Source: Aequitasia sp047973235 | GTDB taxonomy: Bacteria; Bacillota; Clostridia; Lachnospirales; Lachnospiraceae | Direction of reading: 5' to 3' | DNA: 64,000 nt | Assembly: GCA_047973235.1 (NCBI GenBank) | Contig: JBKEBP010000139.1 | Location: 1 to 64,000, forward strand | Shown here: positions 60,017-64,000 of the stretch, piece by piece | How positions within the stretch are numbered: position 1 is the stretch's first letter | Layout of the letters: the number at the start of each line of letters is the position of its first letter | The notes under the pieces: generated by a model | What the model was told of the DNA's origin: nothing | What the model saw: the letters and a program-made list of their open reading frames with translations, nothing else | The model's database searches: none | Program-made: the position numbers and the translations under genes

Positions 60017-61147
60017 ATGAAAGAACTATTAATAGCACCGGAAATACAAAAATATGATACATTTAAAGAGTTTGCTAACGAAATGGACTTAGGAAGTAAA
60101 GATGTAATACTTACTAATGAATATATATATAATCCTATTATGAAGGAAGAAAACTTAGAGTGCTCATTCATATTTCAAGAGAAATATGGTGCCGGTGAGC
60201 CGACTGATGTGATGATTGACAGCATTCTTGCTGATTTCAACAAGATAGACTGTAATCGAGTTGTCGCCGTGGGTGGAGGAACTATTATAGATATTGCCAA
60301 AATCCTAATACTTAAAGACGCAACTAATGTAGATGTTCTTTTTGACAAAGCTACGTTAGAAAAAGAAAAGGAACTAGTTATTGTTCCCACAACCTGCGGT
60401 ACAGGCAGCGAAGTTACGAACCTTTCTATTATAAACAGAACCAGAAAAGGAACTAAAATGGGACTAGGCGTAGCCGCGATGTATGCTGACTATGCAGTTA
60501 TGATTCCTGAGTTTTTAAAAACATTACCGTATTATGTATTTGCAACCAGTTCCATAGATGCACTTATACACGCGATTGAGTCATATCTAGGGCCTAAGAG
60601 GACAGCATATACCGCCATGTTTTCGGTAGAAGCAATAAAGGAAATCTTGGTTGGATATTGCGATATAGCAAATAATGGCGAAGATAGAAGATTTGAACTA
60701 AGCGAGAATTTTCTACGTGCAAGCAACTATGCAGGCATAGCATTCGGAAATAGTGGCTGCGCAGCAGTTCATGCTATGAGTTATGCATTAGGAGGCAAAT
60801 ATCATGTACCACACGGAGAAAGCAACTATCAGTTTTTCACGGATGTTTTGTGGAAATATAAAGAGAAGAAACCTGATGGATTAATCGGTGAATTGAGTGA
60901 TCTAATATTAAACATAGCTATAGATAATGACTTTAAAGGAAGCAATAGTGGTAACGGTATTACTTTACTCAGTGAATTATTATCTCGCATACTAGTAAAG
61001 AAGAATATGAGTGAATTTGGCGTAACACAGGATGATATAGAGTCATTTGCACAAAGCACGGTAGATAATCAACAACGACTATTATCCAATAATTATGTAA
61101 CTCTTACAAAAGAAGATATTAGATGCATATATCAAAGCAGACTCTAA
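60017..61147 (+). CDS. Iron-containing alcohol dehydrogenase, 4-hydroxybutyrate dehydrogenase
   Basis: Group III (iron-type) alcohol dehydrogenase of 376 residues. NAD-binding motifs GGGTIIDIAK and PTTCGTGSEVTN and the metal-binding histidines (DALIHAIESY, CAAVHAMSYALGGKYHVPHGE) are present. Beside 4-hydroxybutyryl-CoA dehydratase and a CoA-transferase, it fits 4-hydroxybutyrate dehydrogenase, interconverting succinic semialdehyde and 4-hydroxybutyrate. CGGAGGAAG precedes ATG 60017. The metal-site pattern is firm; substrate is from context. Confidence 0.87.
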   Translation: MKELLIAPEIQKYDTFKEFANEMDLGSKDVILTNEYIYNPIMKEENLECSFIFQEKYGAGEPTDVMIDSILADFNKIDCNRVVAVGGGTIIDIAKILILKDATNVDVLFDKATLEKEKELVIVPTTCGTGSEVTNLSIINRTRKGTKMGLGVAAMYADYAVMIPEFLKTLPYYVFATSSIDALIHAIESYLGPKRTAYTAMFSVEAIKEILVGYCDIANNGEDRRFELSENFLRASNYAGIAFGNSGCAAVHAMSYALGGKYHVPHGESNYQFFTDVLWKYKEKKPDGLIGELSDLILNIAIDNDFKGSNSGNGITLLSELLSRILVKKNMSEFGVTQDDIESFAQSTVDNQQRLLSNNYVTLTKEDIRCIYQSRL

Positions 61148-61178
61148 AGTATAAGACTAAGCAAAGGAGACTAACGAA

Positions 61179-62630
61179 ATGGCAATGATGACAGGCGGGC
61201 AATACGTAGAAAGCATGAGAAATATGAACTTAAAGGTTTATATGTTCGGAAAGAAAATTGATAATCCGGTAGATGATCCTATTCTTAGACCATCACTAAA
61301 CTCTGTAAAAGCGACATATGACTTGGCACAAGACCCGGAGTATAAAGACTTAATGACAGCTAAATCAGCTATTACAGGTGAAACAATCAACAGATTTTTA
61401 CATATTCATGAAAGTGCAGATGACTTGGTAAGAAAAGTTAAAATGCAAAGAATGCTTGGACAGCAGACAGCATCATGTTTTCAAAGATGTGTAGGTATGG
61501 ATGCATTTAATGCAGTGTTTTCAACAACTTATGAGGTAGATGAAAAGTATGGAACTTCGTATCATCAAAACTTCCTTAAATATGCTAAGTATTGCCAAGA
61601 ACATGACTATACAGTAGATGGAGCCATGACAGATCCTAAGGGTGATAGAGCATTAGCACCTCACGCTCAAGAAGATCCTGATCTCTATTTACATATAACA
61701 AAACAAACAGATGAGGGGATATACGTAACCGGAGCAAAAGCCCATCAGACTGGTGCTGTTAATTCGCAGGAGATGATAGTTATGCCAACCATAGCGATGG
61801 GGCCTGATGATAAGGACTATGCTGTTTCCTTTGGTATTCAAACTGATGCAGAAGGAATACTAATGATTATAGGAAGACAGTCATGTGATACCAGAAAACT
61901 TGAAGGATCACAACTAGACGTTGGAAACAGTGAGTTTGGTGGCATGGAAGCACTCGTGGTATTTGATAATGTATTTATACCTAATGATAGAATCTTCCTA
62001 AACGGTGAAGTGGAATTCGCCGGAATGCTAGTAGAGAGATTTGCAGGATATCATAGACAAAGTTATGGTGGATGTAAGGTTGGTGTTGGCGATGTTTTAA
62101 TTGGAGCAACAGCTGTAGCAGCAGAGCATAACGGATGTGAAAGAGCTTCACATATCAAAGATAAATTAATAGAGATGACACACCTTAATGAGACATTGTA
62201 TTGCTGTGGAATTGCCTGTTCATCAGAAGGAAGTGCAACTAAATCAGGTAACTATTTTATTAATTTATTACTTGCAAATGTATGTAAACAAAATGTCACC
62301 AGATTTCCTTATGAAATAGCCAGACTAGCAGAAGATATCGCAGGCGGCAACTTAGTTACAGCACCATCTGAGGCGGATTTAAAAGACTCTGTAGTAGGGC
62401 CTTATGTAGAAAAATATTTCAAGGCAGCTAAAAATGTTAGTGTAGAGAATAGATTTAGGATACTCAGATTAATAGAAAATTTATGTCTTGGTTCAGCAGC
62501 AGTAGGATATAGAACGGAATCAATGCATGGTGCAGGTTCACCTCAGGCACAGAGAATAATGATAGCACGCCAAGGAAACCTACCGATGAAGATGAAATTA
62601 GCAAAGAAAATCGCTAAGGTTGAAGAGTAA
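61179..62630 (+). CDS. abfD: 4-hydroxybutyryl-CoA dehydratase / vinylacetyl-CoA isomerase
   Basis: Flavin and [4Fe-4S] enzyme of 483 residues that dehydrates 4-hydroxybutyryl-CoA to crotonyl-CoA by a radical route. The cluster ligand set is complete: Cys100 and Cys104 (ASCFQRCVG), His292 and Cys299 (YHRQSYGGCKVG), followed by Lys300, matching the known enzyme. Length matches the Clostridium aminobutyricum protein. Crotonyl-CoA then goes to butyrate or acetate. GGAG before ATG 61179; next gene's CoA-transferase makes its substrate. Confidence 0.95.
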   Translation: MAMMTGGQYVESMRNMNLKVYMFGKKIDNPVDDPILRPSLNSVKATYDLAQDPEYKDLMTAKSAITGETINRFLHIHESADDLVRKVKMQRMLGQQTASCFQRCVGMDAFNAVFSTTYEVDEKYGTSYHQNFLKYAKYCQEHDYTVDGAMTDPKGDRALAPHAQEDPDLYLHITKQTDEGIYVTGAKAHQTGAVNSQEMIVMPTIAMGPDDKDYAVSFGIQTDAEGILMIIGRQSCDTRKLEGSQLDVGNSEFGGMEALVVFDNVFIPNDRIFLNGEVEFAGMLVERFAGYHRQSYGGCKVGVGDVLIGATAVAAEHNGCERASHIKDKLIEMTHLNETLYCCGIACSSEGSATKSGNYFINLLLANVCKQNVTRFPYEIARLAEDIAGGNLVTAPSEADLKDSVVGPYVEKYFKAAKNVSVENRFRILRLIENLCLGSAAVGYRTESMHGAGSPQAQRIMIARQGNLPMKMKLAKKIAKVEE

Positions 62631-62646
62631 AACCGGAGGGAAGCAT

Positions 62647-63945
62647 ATGGGATGGAAAGAAATTTATGATAAGAATACAGTGACACTAGAAGAAGCTATA
62701 AGCCACGTGCATTCAGGTGATAGAGTTGTTCTAGGTCAGGCTGTAGGTATACCTACACTACTAACGGATGCTATGGTTGAGTGTAAAGATAATTATAAAA
62801 ACGTAGAAATAGTTCAGATGGTGCCTATGGGTAACGGTAAATTTACAGAAGCCGGACTTGAAGAGAATTTTAGACTTAATTCCATATTCACCGGAGCATA
62901 TACGAAGAAGGCAATAAGCGAAGGAAGAGCAGATTATACACCGTGTCACTTCAATGAAGTGCCCGGACTCTTTGATGAACTTCTCATCCCGGATGTGGCA
63001 CTCGTTCAGGTTACTACGCCTGACAATCACGGGTACGTTAGTCTAGGTGTGTCAGTGGATTATACACTGGCTGCAGTCAAAAGAGCAAAGACTGTTATCG
63101 CACAGGTAAATGAAAATATGCCGAGAACTCATGGCGATTCATTTGTGCATATATCAGAGCTTGATTATATAGTAAGAGAAAATACAGCTATACCGGAGCT
63201 TCCACCACCTGTTATCGGAGATGTGGAAAAGGCAATAGGAGAACACTGTGCATCACTTATTAAAGATGGTGATACTCTTCAGTTAGGTATAGGTGCTATT
63301 CCGGATGCGGTATTATTATTCTTAAAGGATAAGAAAGACTTAGGGATACATTCTGAAATGATATCTGACGGAGTGGTTGAGCTTATTGAAGAAGGTGTCA
63401 TTACTAATGCGAGGAAGACACTTCATCCAAATAAGTCGATTGTTACATTCCTAATGGGAAGCAAGAGACTGTATAACTATGCAGATGACAATCCTGCACT
63501 TGCAATGCACCCTGTAAACTACGTTAATGATCCGTATGTAATAGGTCAAAATGATAACTTGGTATCTATTAATTCGTGCGTACAGGTTGATTTTATGGGC
63601 CAGGTTTGCTCTGAAAGTGTAGGAAAAATGCAGATAAGCGGAACCGGCGGTCAGGTTGATTTCGTACGAGGAGCCAAAATCAGTAAAGGTGGACGTTCTA
63701 TTATAGCAATATCATCAACAGCTGCTAAAGGAAAGCTATCAAAGATAGTCCCTGTTATAGACGAGGGAAGTGCGGTAACTACGCTTAGAACGGATGTAGA
63801 TTATATTATTACAGAATTCGGAATAGCAAGACTTAAAGGCAAGTCCCTTAGAGAGAGAGCTAAGTCACTGATAGAAATATCACATCCTGATTTTAGAGAA
63901 TCACTCATAAGAGACTACGAGAGCAGGTTTTTGTGTAAATATTAA
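62647..63945 (+). CDS. abfT: 4-hydroxybutyrate CoA-transferase
   Basis: Cat2/AbfT-type CoA-transferase of 432 residues. Family blocks include QVNENMPRTHGDSFVHISELDYIVR, LQLGIGAIPDAVL and the catalytic-Glu segment HSEMISDGVVELIEEGVI, then GTGGQVDFVRGA near the C-terminus. It activates 4-hydroxybutyrate with CoA from acetyl-CoA. CGGAGGG and ATG 62647 define the start; an in-frame ATG at 62620 lies inside abfD. The abfD-abfT pairing is diagnostic for 4-hydroxybutyrate fermentation. Confidence 0.93.
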   Translation: MGWKEIYDKNTVTLEEAISHVHSGDRVVLGQAVGIPTLLTDAMVECKDNYKNVEIVQMVPMGNGKFTEAGLEENFRLNSIFTGAYTKKAISEGRADYTPCHFNEVPGLFDELLIPDVALVQVTTPDNHGYVSLGVSVDYTLAAVKRAKTVIAQVNENMPRTHGDSFVHISELDYIVRENTAIPELPPPVIGDVEKAIGEHCASLIKDGDTLQLGIGAIPDAVLLFLKDKKDLGIHSEMISDGVVELIEEGVITNARKTLHPNKSIVTFLMGSKRLYNYADDNPALAMHPVNYVNDPYVIGQNDNLVSINSCVQVDFMGQVCSESVGKMQISGTGGQVDFVRGAKISKGGRSIIAISSTAAKGKLSKIVPVIDEGSAVTTLRTDVDYIITEFGIARLKGKSLRERAKSLIEISHPDFRESLIRDYESRFLCKY

Positions 63946-63974
63946 AAGACATAATTGAAAGAATGGAGAAGATT

Positions 63975-64000
63975 ATGACAGACATTATGATGACCATAGA
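63975..64000 (+). CDS. Start of a further gene, cut by the window end
   Basis: ATG at 63975 is preceded by GGAG at 63964-63967 and begins MTDIMMTI. Only eight codons are visible, too few to name it. By position it belongs to the 4-hydroxybutyrate operon; an acyl-CoA dehydrogenase or another CoA-ester enzyme would fit, but this is a guess. Confidence 0.5.

Overview
The window reads as a chromosomal segment of a low-GC, strictly anaerobic Firmicute of the class Clostridia. The signs are strong AGGAGG ribosome binding sites, AT-rich spacers, a Firmicutes-type class III fructose-bisphosphatase, a clpP-clpX-lon-engB neighbourhood, oxygen-sensitive enzymes (a glycyl radical enzyme, 4-hydroxybutyryl-CoA dehydratase) and much corrinoid-dependent methyl transfer, as in acetogens. 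No rRNA, tRNA, CRISPR array or intact transposase was seen.

Region A (1-27.85 kb, + strand except one regulator) is a catabolic island. Its first half (0.27-16.6 kb) is a methyl-transfer system: two MttB-superfamily methyltransferases without in-frame TAG, two nearly identical corrinoid proteins, two UroD/MtaA-family methyltransferases, a BCCT betaine-type transporter, reductive corrinoid-activation proteins, a GlmE-like B12 mutase with its GlmL-like partner, and a HyuA-like ATPase. One MttB is fused in frame to the GlmL-like protein because its stop codon has become TGG. Three of the operons start with the same dyad placed 50-51 bp before the -10 box.

The second half (16.7-27.8 kb) encodes a glycyl radical enzyme and its activase, a two-cysteine proline-racemase-family epimerase, a sigma-54 activator, a GntR regulator, an SDR, 2-amino-4-oxopentanoate thiolase (OrtAB), phosphate acetyltransferase and a corrinoid adenosyltransferase. 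This fits the HplG route: 4-hydroxyproline is epimerised, its ring is opened by C-N cleavage to 2-amino-4-oxopentanoate, and thiolysis gives acetyl-CoA and alanine. Together the halves suggest a pathway for N-methylated hydroxyprolines (hydroxyproline betaines): BCCT uptake, methyl removal to corrinoid and tetrahydrofolate, then radical ring opening to acetyl-CoA and ATP. I infer this combination from context; I do not know of a description of it.

Region B (27.85-53.4 kb) is mainly housekeeping: hpf, PAP2, typA (minus strand), gtrA, dapB, fbp, hisA, secA, prfB with a programmed +1 frameshift, hom, an ApgM-family candidate homoserine kinase, CYTH, yajL-like, a lipoprotein, tig-clpP-clpX-lon-engB, an AI-2E-family permease, aldo-keto reductase, TMEM175, Dabb and a membrane protein.

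Region C (53.4 kb to the end) is a second catabolic locus: a 3-hydroxyisobutyrate-dehydrogenase-family gene divergent from a ribose-type ABC transporter with two permeases, a FadR-type GntR regulator, then 4-hydroxybutyrate dehydrogenase, 4-hydroxybutyryl-CoA dehydratase and 4-hydroxybutyrate CoA-transferase. GGTATACC palindromes in three of its control regions point to one regulon.
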